From positions 554,492 through 618,491 of the forward strand of contig JAGDWI010000001.1 in NCBI GenBank assembly GCA_023269825.1: 64,000 nt of DNA. Direction: 5' to 3'. This DNA is from Desulfurococcaceae archaeon (lineage in GTDB: Archaea; Thermoproteota; Thermoprotei_A; Sulfolobales; Desulfurococcaceae). The notes under the pieces are model-generated. The model was not told where the DNA came from. It made no database searches and worked only from the letters and a program-made list of their open reading frames with translations. A program made the translations under genes and the position numbers. Of the stretch, positions 52,213 to 60,917 are shown one piece after another (positions within the stretch are counted from its first letter, which is position 1; each line of letters starts with the position of its first letter).

Positions 52213-52917
52213 ATGAAGATAGTTGTTTTATCTGATGATAAAGCGGGAAGAGGGGATCTTTTAGCTAAGCACTCTCTCTCACTATATATTGAGAGATACG
52301 GTGAATACATTCTATTCGATCTAGGAGTTGACTCAACTATTTTAGAGCATAATTCAAGTGTACTCGATGTAAGTATCGACTTAGTGGACTATGCCGTAAT
52401 ATCTCACGAGCACACTCCACACTACGGTGGATTCAAGTACTTATCTAGCCAAGCACCATACACAGATGTATACATACCTTTCACTACATTGGAATCCCTT
52501 GGTAGAGCCCTGAAACTGCATGGACTTAAACCCATTGAAGTAACAAAGTGGATGAAGCTGAGTGATGGAGTATATGTATCTAAACCATACTATGGTCCAC
52601 CATACGAGCACATACTGGTACTAGATGAACCTGGGGGCCTAGTAGTGCTTACAGGCTGCCTTCACCCAGGTTCAAACGCTCTATTGGATATAGCTAGGAC
52701 TTTCAATAGGAGGATACATGGATTGATCGGGGGTTTCCACTTGCACAATGCACCGGAGGACTCAATAAGGGTATTTGCCTCTAGGATTATTGATGAAGTA
52801 AAACCAGAGTTTATTGTGCCGCTTCACTGTAGTGGAAGTAGGATTATTGAAATACTGAAAAACACTGGCGGAGTCGACGTTATTGAGGCTGGAACAGGTG
52901 TTACATTAACTATATAA
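52213..52917 (+). CDS. Metallo-beta-lactamase-fold protein, RFA-P synthase-like
   Basis: About 234 residues of the MBL superfamily. KHSLSLYIERYGEYILFDLG and VLTGCLHPGSNALLDIARTF, then HGLIGGFHL, match the branch that includes archaeal beta-ribofuranosylaminobenzene phosphate-linked proteins (COG1237). The usual metal motif HxHxDH reads HEHTPH (H65, H67, P69, H70), so the aspartate that binds the second metal appears lost. ATG 52213 has a GGGGG-type ribosome-binding site a few bases upstream; a longer frame from 52156 lacks support. Confidence 0.78.
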   Translation: MKIVVLSDDKAGRGDLLAKHSLSLYIERYGEYILFDLGVDSTILEHNSSVLDVSIDLVDYAVISHEHTPHYGGFKYLSSQAPYTDVYIPFTTLESLGRALKLHGLKPIEVTKWMKLSDGVYVSKPYYGPPYEHILVLDEPGGLVVLTGCLHPGSNALLDIARTFNRRIHGLIGGFHLHNAPEDSIRVFASRIIDEVKPEFIVPLHCSGSRIIEILKNTGGVDVIEAGTGVTLTI

Positions 52918-52945
52918 TAGTTTTAATGATTAAGTAACACTAAAA

Positions 52946-54013
52946 CTACTTGTTTCCTTCTCTAGACTCATTGTTTTCAATGTATACATATGCTACGTCT
53001 CCGAGAACAATGTAGTATTTGCCAACATTCTCCGAGTATATGATGGGGATATTGAATCTCTTAGATACACTCTCGAAGTCTCTGTAGTTACTTATTTGAA
53101 TCAATTTTAGGTTTGACTCATCCACCAAACCTTTTAGTACATTTCTACGTGGCTTTGTCTTACCAGTAATGTTCTTGGGTTTATATGTATTAATGGTAAT
53201 GAATATGAGTGCTATTGACATCGCACCTAGTGTAAGTGTAGAGTATAGTGTTATCCTCCTAGAATCAGCAATACTGATCTTTAGGCCCATTGGTAGGTTC
53301 AACGTGTTTTCCACGCTTATTTGAGTATTATTTGTAAAGGTCTCTGAAGACTCGTTTATTGTTATTATTAATATATTGTTTAGCTCATTCACACTCAGTA
53401 GCATGGATGGATTTAGATCAAATCTTTTACGCTCCCCATTCATATATAGTACGTTAATCTCGAAATTCATAGTGATATTGACGTCGTATCTCCTAGAGCT
53501 TACAAGTACTTCTGAGTCTATTGCTCTCACGAGGTTGTATAGATCACTCATATTTAACTCTCCCTGAATCAATACATGTTTATCTCCACTAACCGCATCG
53601 GCTTTGAGAGGGAATTTTTTACTCCAAGTGGGTGTGCTTATAGTCATTGCAGGGGTCACGGTGTAGTTTATATTAGATGCTACTCCACTATATGTATCAT
53701 TGTAGACCTCCCATGTAATGTCAAATAAATACTGGATTCTATGCACTAGTGATAGGTAGATCATGGGGTAATTCACGATTGTGGCGTAATCATATATCAT
53801 TGAGGGCTTTACACTTACATTGTATAATATATCTGTGTTTATCTGGGCTAATTTATACGTGTTTTTATAAATAGCTATGGGTTCTACTCTAAAGCTTTCT
53901 GCAAAGTAGTAACAGCTAATGGAGAATAAAGCCATTGATAGAATAGTTAGAGCTAGAAGCAGTCTTCTAGCAATTGAGCTGGAGAAAGTAAATTTTAAAC
54001 CAATATTCTTCAA
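52946..54013 (-). CDS. DUF5305-like membrane protein of the fibre cluster
   Basis: A 355-residue protein with an N-terminal helix (LLLALTILSMALFSISCYYF), an extracytoplasmic beta-rich domain with many N-x-S/T sites, a second helix near residue 260 (TLGAMSIALIFITI), and a cytoplasmic tail of about 80 residues. The layout matches DUF5305 proteins, which in archaea are encoded beside S26 signal peptidases. Its start overlaps the signal-peptidase stop by 4 bp. It may assist export or anchoring of the fibre-like proteins upstream. Confidence 0.6.
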   Translation of the reverse strand: MKNIGLKFTFSSSIARRLLLALTILSMALFSISCYYFAESFRVEPIAIYKNTYKLAQINTDILYNVSVKPSMIYDYATIVNYPMIYLSLVHRIQYLFDITWEVYNDTYSGVASNINYTVTPAMTISTPTWSKKFPLKADAVSGDKHVLIQGELNMSDLYNLVRAIDSEVLVSSRRYDVNITMNFEINVLYMNGERKRFDLNPSMLLSVNELNNILIITINESSETFTNNTQISVENTLNLPMGLKISIADSRRITLYSTLTLGAMSIALIFITINTYKPKNITGKTKPRRNVLKGLVDESNLKLIQISNYRDFESVSKRFNIPIIYSENVGKYYIVLGDVAYVYIENNESREGNK

Positions 54014-55206
54014 TATAAAACAACCTCTTTAGCTATGTAGTAGACGTAAATTAGGGATATTAAACTAAGCACTAGAGACACCATGTTTATGAAACTACCC
54101 GTAGCCTCTAGAAGGAGTGCTGCGGGATACCCTACTAGTGGAATAATGAGAAATACCTTTCCCACAACACTATCTCCACAGGCCCATAATGGGTCATTAT
54201 TCTCATTTGCATCACCCCTAGTTATAAAGCAATTGTCCCGACTGAATCCAACTACTCTGTGAACGACGAGGTTTGAGTCTCCCTTGAAGACTATTATATC
54301 CCCTGTTTTTACATCACTTACTGAAACAGGGATCGAGACAACCACGTCTCCAATATTGATTTCTGGGGTCATACTACCGCTTGTAATAGCGAGGAATCTT
54401 ACTCCACAAAGGAATGAAATGAGAAACCCCAGTGAAATAGCTAAGCTCGTAGTAGAAATAATCTTGGAGTACTTACTTGAATTAACGTGTTGGTAAATTA
54501 CCGCGTTGTGCGGATTAATTGGTTTTGCTATAATATATAGTACTACTGCGATGAAAATACTTTGAATTATTAATGGGAACACATAGCTCATTAAATTAGT
54601 GTTCAATGGAAGAATCGGTGAAACCTTGTAGAATCCAGTGAAAGCCACCATATGCGTGATCAGGGTTCTTAAATCATAGATCCACGCAATAACGGACAAC
54701 AACGCGTTGTATGAAAGTAGAGCTGTGTATTTAATAAACCAGTTGATCCCTGTGGGAGATCCCTCAAATACATAAATATATAATGTGGTTGATACAATAG
54801 TTGCAATAATTAATCCAATTAATGGATTCTTATAGAATACACGGTTTTTTACTAGGAGAGTTCTCGTTGATTCAATGAACAATATAGAGGATGCGAGGAG
54901 AGTAATCTTTAGTATCAGGGTTAAGGGTGAGAGAATTAAGGTGTTTAATCCGATTCCAAAAATTAGTCCTGAAAATATAAAAGATGCAGTATAGGTGATC
55001 AAGGATAAAACTATGAACTCTACTTGAGAGTCACCGTGCTCTTCCATGAACCTTATATTGATTGTGAAGCCCATTAACATTATGATTGATGGGATCAAGT
55101 AGTAGGCTAATCCATAGATAACCTTGAAGGACAAGAAGTAAACTATAATCGTGAAGATAGATACAATGTTGACAAATGGAATGATACGGGTTAAAAAAAG
55201 ATTCAA
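54010..55206 (-). CDS. Signal peptidase I (S26B, SipW/Sec11-like) with polytopic N-terminal region
   Basis: A 398-residue protein. The C-terminal 150 residues form an S26B signal peptidase: FLAITSGSMTPEINIGDVVV with the catalytic serine near 276, TGDIIVFKGDSNLVVHRVVG with the catalytic histidine near 316, and CFITRGDANENNDP with the conserved GD aspartate. About 260 residues with six to seven membrane helices precede it, an extension not found in ordinary signal peptidases. It lies directly downstream of two fibre-type precursors, so it is probably their dedicated processing enzyme, as SipW is for TasA in Bacillus. Confidence 0.85.
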   Translation of the reverse strand: MNLFLTRIIPFVNIVSIFTIIVYFLSFKVIYGLAYYLIPSIIMLMGFTINIRFMEEHGDSQVEFIVLSLITYTASFIFSGLIFGIGLNTLILSPLTLILKITLLASSILFIESTRTLLVKNRVFYKNPLIGLIIATIVSTTLYIYVFEGSPTGINWFIKYTALLSYNALLSVIAWIYDLRTLITHMVAFTGFYKVSPILPLNTNLMSYVFPLIIQSIFIAVVLYIIAKPINPHNAVIYQHVNSSKYSKIISTTSLAISLGFLISFLCGVRFLAITSGSMTPEINIGDVVVSIPVSVSDVKTGDIIVFKGDSNLVVHRVVGFSRDNCFITRGDANENNDPLWACGDSVVGKVFLIIPLVGYPAALLLEATGSFINMVSLVLSLISLIYVYYIAKEVVLY

Positions 55207-55229
55207 TTAAACCTTCCTCGCACGCTACA

Positions 55230-55910
55230 TTAACCTCCGGATGGGACGTAGTATTCATTCCATGCAACTGCATCTAGCGATATTGTGAACGACAATGTTG
55301 CACCCTGTGGTGCTGTTTGTAGTATTGTCAAGTCTAAGCTGATATCGGCTGATTGACATGGGTGGAGTTGAACACCGAAGTTGTCCCCCCACCACACAAG
55401 TATATCTGGTTCTCCATCTTTATCTATATCTACTTCTACTCCTTGTTGGAGTACGTGTCTGTTTATTTCGTAGTATTCACTTCCATCGAATACGACTCTC
55501 CATATTTTTAATGGTATTGTACCGTCATTGTGTACTTTGAATGCAACGTGGTTGTAATACCATGGGTATACATTATACATTGTAATGTTCAATGTGTCCT
55601 TGTCTCCATCTCCATCAGAGTCTATTAGGGTAACGGTTGTGCATCCAACGTCTTTGTCGAGCTGTAATGCACCCGGCCCCGGTAGATATGTTGCGTTCCA
55701 ATCATTTCCTGCAAAGTCACCATATCCTGGTGGTAGTCCACATGCATCTTTATATAATACTGTACCAGGCATGAATTCCCAGTCGAGTTCACCACTAGCT
55801 ACGTATACATTGGCTCTTATACTTGTTAGCCACATTGCTATTCCAACCAACACCATTACACCTACGAATCCAGCTATTAACGCATTTCGAGTGCTTTTAT
55901 TCAAATACAT
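55230..55910 (-). CDS. TasA/SipW-type secreted fibre-subunit candidate with calcium-binding-like loops
   Basis: A 226-residue exported protein. The N-terminal segment ALIAGFVGVMVLVGIAMWLT, then SIRANVYVASGELDWEF, shows the W-x3-[LI]-[RK]-x-N-x-Y-V pattern shared by three proteins in this cluster and similar to SipW-dependent precursors. The mature part is beta-rich. Two acidic loops, DSDGDGDKD (near 100) and DIDKDGEPD (near 162), look like calcium-binding loops. It lies 23 bp upstream of the signal-peptidase gene. Fibre formation is inference from the resemblance to TasA and archaeal bundling-pilus proteins. Confidence 0.68.
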   Translation of the reverse strand: MYLNKSTRNALIAGFVGVMVLVGIAMWLTSIRANVYVASGELDWEFMPGTVLYKDACGLPPGYGDFAGNDWNATYLPGPGALQLDKDVGCTTVTLIDSDGDGDKDTLNITMYNVYPWYYNHVAFKVHNDGTIPLKIWRVVFDGSEYYEINRHVLQQGVEVDIDKDGEPDILVWWGDNFGVQLHPCQSADISLDLTILQTAPQGATLSFTISLDAVAWNEYYVPSGG

Positions 55911-55976
55911 ACACCTACCCGATTCATTATGGATGAGTGCCCGCTATGCACAGGCACTATTTACGCATTTAAAAAA

Positions 55977-56531
55977 CTATGGTACCTCGTTCCACTGTGC
56001 GAACGTGTATTCTACTTCAAACGTGTACGTTGTTAGCTCCTCCGCGCCTTGCTCTACTGCGATCTCAATGCCCAGATCGAGTGTACCATTTGGGTGTATC
56101 TGTGTATTCTGCGGTATAGTTAAGTCTACTGATAGTGCTGTTGTATTCACGCCTGTTATAGTGTAGTTTAGTAGTTTAACTGGGATTGTTCCAATATTCT
56201 TCACTGTTAGAGTTACTACTGGTGCGTATCCTGGATACGCATTTACGAGAGTTATATTAACTTTAACTACGTTTCCCTCCTCATCATATACCTCTGGTCC
56301 CACTATGCACTGAGCTACGTTTTTGTCCTCTGAATTATGGTATGAATCTCCAGACTGAGGGTCTGGACCTGTATCTGAGCAAGCCCAATTGACCCATGCT
56401 ACTTTGACTTCACCAGTGTGTACGTATGTGTTTACTCTTAGTGTCTCCATCCACATTGCTGACGCTACGCCTATTGCTAGGAGGATTAATCCTACGAGGG
56501 TTATTCCCTTTATGTTTGTTATTCCTATCAT
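55977..56531 (-). CDS. TasA/SipW-type secreted fibre-subunit candidate
   Basis: A 184-residue exported protein. The precursor N-terminus GITLVGLILLAIGVASAMWM, then ETLRVNTYVHTGEVKVAWV, is the clearest copy of the cluster pattern, with a likely cleavage near ASA. The mature domain is a beta-sandwich type with a late segment TTYTFEVEYTFAQWNEVP that mirrors the C-terminus of its neighbour (SLDAVAWNEYYVP). Sharing both ends suggests homologous subunits. It lies 66 bp upstream of the other candidate on the same strand. Confidence 0.68.
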   Translation of the reverse strand: MIGITNIKGITLVGLILLAIGVASAMWMETLRVNTYVHTGEVKVAWVNWACSDTGPDPQSGDSYHNSEDKNVAQCIVGPEVYDEEGNVVKVNITLVNAYPGYAPVVTLTVKNIGTIPVKLLNYTITGVNTTALSVDLTIPQNTQIHPNGTLDLGIEIAVEQGAEELTTYTFEVEYTFAQWNEVP

Positions 56532-56635
56532 GTTTTACACCTTTTTGCGAGTTAGATTTATTTCTTTAATTATTTTAAAAATATACCGTATTGGTTATAT
56601 ATACAAACCATACATATAAATAATACATTTATGAG

Positions 56636-57238
56636 TTAAATTATAATGAATTTTGGTTTAACTTTTGGTTCCGATGTTGATAACAGATTCGTAATCGCGT
56701 TGATTATTCCTTTATTTCTCGCAACAATCAATAATGGTAACTCAGTGTCATTAGATACTAGGATGGAATAAGCAAGACTACGTAGTAAATACTGAGAAAC
56801 ATTTTTCTCGTTGATAAATAGGATCAAATATTCTCTGTCTCTATAGCTTATTGATAAATGCACATGTCTTAAGCCTGATTTCCCATTGAGAAATCTATAT
56901 GTTAAAGATTGGTCATCTACGTTGAGTGCTCTTCTCAACACGTCCTTTAGTAAAGTCAACTCGTTCTCATGAAACCTATCATTGTTTCTTAATGCTTCAT
57001 TTATGCTTTTTAATTTCTCGAGGATCTCGAAACCTTTAGGGGTCAGAATGTACACTATATTTCTGCCTTCCTTAAACATGTAAATTAAGCCTGCTTGAGT
57101 CATAAGACGTAAATATTTCTCGAGGCTAATTGTATTGAGGTTCACTGAGTAGAGAATATGTGTTTTAAATGCTTTTTCCCTCATTGCAAGATAATCCATT
57201 ATTTTTTCAATAATGTCGATTCTGCTTCTATAAATCAA
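56636..57238 (-). CDS. Winged-helix transcriptional regulator of the fibre cluster
   Basis: A 200-residue protein. The N-terminal 75 residues form a winged helix (FKTHILYSVNLNTISLEKYL, then RLMTQAGLIYMFKEGRNIVYILTPKGFEIL) of the COG3432/PadR-like type common in crenarchaea. The rest is an alpha/beta domain with no motif I recognise (HVHLSISYRDREYLILFINE). It sits between two fibre-subunit candidates, so local control is likely but unproven. Confidence 0.65.
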   Translation of the reverse strand: MIYRSRIDIIEKIMDYLAMREKAFKTHILYSVNLNTISLEKYLRLMTQAGLIYMFKEGRNIVYILTPKGFEILEKLKSINEALRNNDRFHENELTLLKDVLRRALNVDDQSLTYRFLNGKSGLRHVHLSISYRDREYLILFINEKNVSQYLLRSLAYSILVSNDTELPLLIVARNKGIINAITNLLSTSEPKVKPKFIII

Positions 57239-57382
57239 ACAATAAAATCCTCTAAGCCTATCCTAGTAGCTTGGTATAAAGATTAAGTTCCCTATAAATC
57301 TTATGTATTTTTTATACATTATATAAAATTTCAAAATATTTTTATTATCCTTGGTTAAAAAGGATCTTTAATAACCTAATTT

Positions 57383-57955
57383 TTATTGATCATGCGAAAT
57401 TATTTTCACTGTTATTTCAGTGTTGCTTAAACCTAGCTCCAAGTAGATCCAGGCAACCATTTTGTAGCCTGATTTAAGTGATAGAGGGAACACTGTTGAA
57501 TAACCATCCACAGGGAGATCACCGCATTTCACGCCATCCCAGTATGGTTGATTACCTATACCAGTCTTAATAGGTTCATATAAGTAGAATAAAGGAGTAA
57601 CATTGTATTCGCCTAGGGAATCGTTTAAAACTACACTGATCCCGTTGAGATCGTAAATTACTCCCTTATTGTTCTCTATAACTAAACCTATCCACATGTA
57701 GTTCACAACGTTATTTCCAATTAAAACATGTAGGGTATCATTATATTGAGATAAATAAATGTCATTAAATCCTCTACACTTATTATCTGGATATATCGCA
57801 AAGACTTTCCAAGAACCAATCTCTAGCTTCGTCTGCAACATGTAGACGTAAACATTGGCTTTAAGAGAACTACTCCATAATCCATAACCAACGCCTAATA
57901 GTAGAATTACTAGGAATATAAGCATTATTGTATATGGATTATTCAATTTCGACAC
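57383..57955 (-). CDS. TasA/SipW-type secreted protein, third member
   Basis: A 190-residue exported protein. The N-terminus IMLIFLVILLLGVGYGLWSS, then SLKANVYVYMLQTKLEIGSW, fits the shared W-x3-L-K-x-N-x-Y-V pattern. The mature region is beta-rich with two cysteines (C59 and C162 approximately). It is the most divergent of the three and is separated from the others by the regulator gene. It could be a minor or tip subunit; that is speculation from divergence and position. Confidence 0.6.
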   Translation of the reverse strand: MSKLNNPYTIMLIFLVILLLGVGYGLWSSSLKANVYVYMLQTKLEIGSWKVFAIYPDNKCRGFNDIYLSQYNDTLHVLIGNNVVNYMWIGLVIENNKGVIYDLNGISVVLNDSLGEYNVTPLFYLYEPIKTGIGNQPYWDGVKCGDLPVDGYSTVFPLSLKSGYKMVAWIYLELGLSNTEITVKIISHDQ

Positions 57956-58337
57956 CTACTGTTCACAGAGAACTTTGCAACTAATATACTAAATGTAGTT
58001 TTCATATGTAAAAAGGATATTTTTCAAAAACTAATTGTGAATTTAAGACATTGCAGTAAATATTAGAGAAGATTGATGAGAAGTAGATAATTATAAGCTT
58101 CGAACCAATGAAACGATGGGAATTACACCATCATCTACTGTGAAACAGAGTACTACAAGCTCTCCGTATTTAAACTGCTTTTTGCAGAGAGTATTTAGTG
58201 CTGTAGATCCTACTCTTAATTAAAATCATTGAGGAAATGATACGGTGTCGTAAACCAATATATTTATTACATTGTTTTAAATTTCTATCTCATAGTTGTA
58301 TATAGGTTGACTGAGGTGTGTTTCTACGAGTAGTATC
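57956..58337. other. Intergenic region before the ATP synthase operon, 380 bp
   Basis: No gene is supported. The region separates divergent units and is AT-rich. A small hairpin, CTGC-TTTT-GCAG, lies near 58172-58184. TATA-like stretches at about 58257-58265 and 58272-58283 precede the ATP synthase operon. All frames are interrupted. Confidence 0.45.
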
Positions 58338-58628
58338 GTGAAGGATATTGAGTCAGAGGCCGCTAGGATTATTGAGGATGCTAGGAGGAAAGCTGATGAG
58401 ATATTGAGAGAAGCTAGGAGGAAAGCCATGGAGATTCTTGAAGATAAATCATACCTCGTGGATTTAATGAATGAGAGAAAGAGCCTCGAGGATAAAACCG
58501 AGAGTGAAGCTAGGCGAATAATTGATGAAGCACATAAGAAAGCCCGTGATTTAAAAGAGTCTATGAAAACTAGAATTGATAGCATAGCTAAGCGAATAGC
58601 CTCAATGGTTGCCGGTGTCGAGGTCTGA
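58338..58628 (+). CDS. A-type ATP synthase subunit H (stator coiled coil)
   Basis: A 96-residue highly charged, helical protein (SEAARIIEDARRKADEILRE, then ARRKAMEILEDK) with repeating hendecad-like spacing of Ala and charged residues. This matches AhaH/subunit H, which pairs with subunit E to form the peripheral stalks. It stands first in the operon directly before subunit I, as in other archaea. The GTG start lacks a nearby ribosome-binding site (GAGGTG is 19 bases away), so the exact start is uncertain. Confidence 0.78.
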   Translation: MKDIESEAARIIEDARRKADEILREARRKAMEILEDKSYLVDLMNERKSLEDKTESEARRIIDEAHKKARDLKESMKTRIDSIAKRIASMVAGVEV

Positions 58629-58634
58629 TAACGC

Positions 58635-60620
58635 TTGTCTCTTCTCTCAAAGATCTCCTTAAACAAGCCGGATATAGCTTTAAGAGCATACGTTATTACG
58701 CCGAGAGAAAGCACTGAAACCCTCGTTGAGGAGCTAGTAAGAAAAGGGCTCTTCGAACCACTACCACCACAAGAAGCTGGTAAAGCACTGGAGATTGCTA
58801 AGAAAAGGTATGAGTTATCCGAGAAAGCGCTCGGGTTATTTAGAGAACTGAGCTCACTGGTTAAGAAGAAAGTTGAAGTAGAAGTTAAGGAGTTACCGTG
58901 GGATACTGATAAAGCACTCGAGAAACTCGTAGCTGATTTCGAGGAGTTAATGGATGCTGCAGCACGCTTAATCAGTGAATCCGAGAAGCTTAAAGGGAAA
59001 CTGGAGAAGCTTAAAGCATTAAGAGTAGTTGTCACAGAACTTTCGAGAGAGGGACTTCTCGACAAGTCGTTATTAGACTATGAAGGAGTATACTTGGCAT
59101 CAAAAACACTTTATGGAAGCGTTAAGGATCTAGAGTATATTGCATCGAGGTCTCTGAAAACGATTTTCCATAGTGTTCTAAGCGAGGAGAGAGCGGTTGC
59201 TGTAGTTCTACTTGAAAAGAAAGTATATGAGAGCAATAAGCCCCATATCGAGAAACTCGAGATCCCGGTAAGAGACCTTGTGAGAGACGAGGAACCGCTA
59301 ACTCCTCAAAGTGTGGATAACCTTATTAGAGAAGTTGAAGCAGAGCTGAGTGCAACTGAGAGTAAGCTCGAGGAATTATTGGAGAGCAGGCTATACGAGC
59401 TAGCACTACTCAAAGTCCTAGCTGAAATCATTAACTCAGAGCTAGGGGTTCTCGGTAAGGCTCTGAGCTCAAAGTACATGGCTGTTGTAGCAGGTTGGAC
59501 TCTTAAATCCCGAGTTAGCGAGTTAGAGAAAATAGTGAGTGCATGTAGTGGCTACGTAGTCTACGAAGCTGATCCAAATCCACCCGTGGACTTCAATAAC
59601 CTCAAGCCATTCAAGCCATTCGAGTTGCTTACGGAGGTCATGGGTTTACCATCCCCGAGTGAGTGGGATCCTACACCGTTACTCACATACTTCTACTTGA
59701 TATTCTTCTCGCTAATGTTCCCGGATGTCGGGTACTCCATTGGTTTAATTATTGGAGCAAGACTCGTACTACCTTACTTCGTTGATAACAAGGAGACCCT
59801 CAAGAAGTTAATAAACATAGCAACGTACGCAGGTATAGTTGGATGTATAACTGGGCTCCTCGCTAACAGCTTCTTCGGCTCATTGCTTGGATCCTACATA
59901 GGGTTAATAGTTCCAAAATTATTGCCAAGTATACCAGCTGGTCTATCTGACCCCATCGCTATGAAGTCGGCTGTAATAGGTTATATAGCGCTTGCACTAA
60001 TTCTTGGATACTATGTGGTATTATTTGCCCATATATTGGGTGCCCTGAAAAACGCTATAGCTAGGAACAAGTTTGGATTCCTCTTTGAGCTATTGACGAT
60101 GCTTATCATGGTGTTTGGACCAGCATCTATACAAGCTAGTATTGGGCTTAGTACTGATGTGTGGGGATTACTGAGATTTATGAGTGGAAAAGATGTAATT
60201 TACTCCACGATCCTGCTCATAGTAATCTACTCGATACTGAGAAGCGTTTTCGATAAACCGTTTGGCGCTATCTTGTGGCTTTTCGATGTTATAGGAATAC
60301 TAGCAGATGTTCTCTCATTTGTGAGAATAGCTGGTATAGCTTTAGGCAGCGCCATGCTAGCGGAGATCTTCAACGGATTAATACTTAACGTATACTCATC
60401 TCTAAGTTCACTCAGCTTCATCGTGGGCGTTCTAGCAGGTGCATTGATCACAGTAATACTCCACATCGTAAACCTCGGCTTCTCGTCACTAAGCCCCTTC
60501 ATTCACTCACTAAGACTAGTGATGTATGAGCTCTCTTCGAAATTCTACGAAGGCTCTGGTAGAAGAATATCGCCTGCGGCTACACCATTACTTAGAGTAA
60601 AAATAGGGACAATGAGTTGA
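58635..60620 (+). CDS. atpI: A-type ATP synthase subunit I (a subunit)
   Basis: A 661-residue protein. The cytoplasmic N-terminal half (residues 1-330) is helical and binds the stalks. The membrane half has about eight helices beginning at LLTYFYLIFFSLMFPDVGYS. The segments DVLSFVRIAGIALGSAMLAE and VNLGFSSLSPFIHSLRLVMYE carry the conserved arginines that face the rotor. It conducts the coupling ion. The TTG start is nine bases after GAGGTC. Confidence 0.92.
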   Translation: MSLLSKISLNKPDIALRAYVITPRESTETLVEELVRKGLFEPLPPQEAGKALEIAKKRYELSEKALGLFRELSSLVKKKVEVEVKELPWDTDKALEKLVADFEELMDAAARLISESEKLKGKLEKLKALRVVVTELSREGLLDKSLLDYEGVYLASKTLYGSVKDLEYIASRSLKTIFHSVLSEERAVAVVLLEKKVYESNKPHIEKLEIPVRDLVRDEEPLTPQSVDNLIREVEAELSATESKLEELLESRLYELALLKVLAEIINSELGVLGKALSSKYMAVVAGWTLKSRVSELEKIVSACSGYVVYEADPNPPVDFNNLKPFKPFELLTEVMGLPSPSEWDPTPLLTYFYLIFFSLMFPDVGYSIGLIIGARLVLPYFVDNKETLKKLINIATYAGIVGCITGLLANSFFGSLLGSYIGLIVPKLLPSIPAGLSDPIAMKSAVIGYIALALILGYYVVLFAHILGALKNAIARNKFGFLFELLTMLIMVFGPASIQASIGLSTDVWGLLRFMSGKDVIYSTILLIVIYSILRSVFDKPFGAILWLFDVIGILADVLSFVRIAGIALGSAMLAEIFNGLILNVYSSLSSLSFIVGVLAGALITVILHIVNLGFSSLSPFIHSLRLVMYELSSKFYEGSGRRISPAATPLLRVKIGTMS

Positions 60621-60917
60621 ACTATGACTGAAAGAAGCGAAGTTGCTTAAACTTATATTCATTCCACGTTGACCTTAGAAGACGTTGCTTTCAGTAATGA
60701 GCAGTAGTGATCTATGAGCTATAGGTAACGGATAATTAATCATTAACTCTGAGTTTAGAGAAGGATGAGATCAACTGGTCGAATACTGGCTCGAGATTAA
60801 ACTCTCATAAAGTGAGCGTGAACTCAACTCATCTCGCTACCTCAAGGAGTGGAGGGGTTTTATAATGAGGCAGTGTTTTTTAACCCAGTACTTCATAGTA
60901 ACGATGGGTGATATTCC
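60621..60917. other. Intergenic gap inside the ATP synthase operon, 297 bp
   Basis: The gap between subunits I and K is unusually long for this operon. A TATA-like GTTTTATAATG near 60856-60866 precedes subunit K by about 60 bp, so K may have its own promoter to raise proteolipid output. No gene or RNA fold is evident. Confidence 0.45.

Noticed and set aside
55585-56166. Plus-strand 193-codon open frame across two fibre-subunit candidates
   Set aside because: It is antisense to two genes with clear signal segments and conserved ends; its own sequence shows no domain.
58074-58140. C/D-box RNA in the gap before the ATP synthase operon
   Set aside because: A TGATGA occurs, but no D box follows at a suitable distance. 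The only structure is a weak GTAGAT/ATCTAC inverted repeat.
58277-59065. Minus-strand 262-codon, serine-rich open frame
   Set aside because: It lies opposite ATP synthase subunits H and I. The serine-rich composition is what the reverse of Glu/Lys/Arg coiled-coil codons gives.
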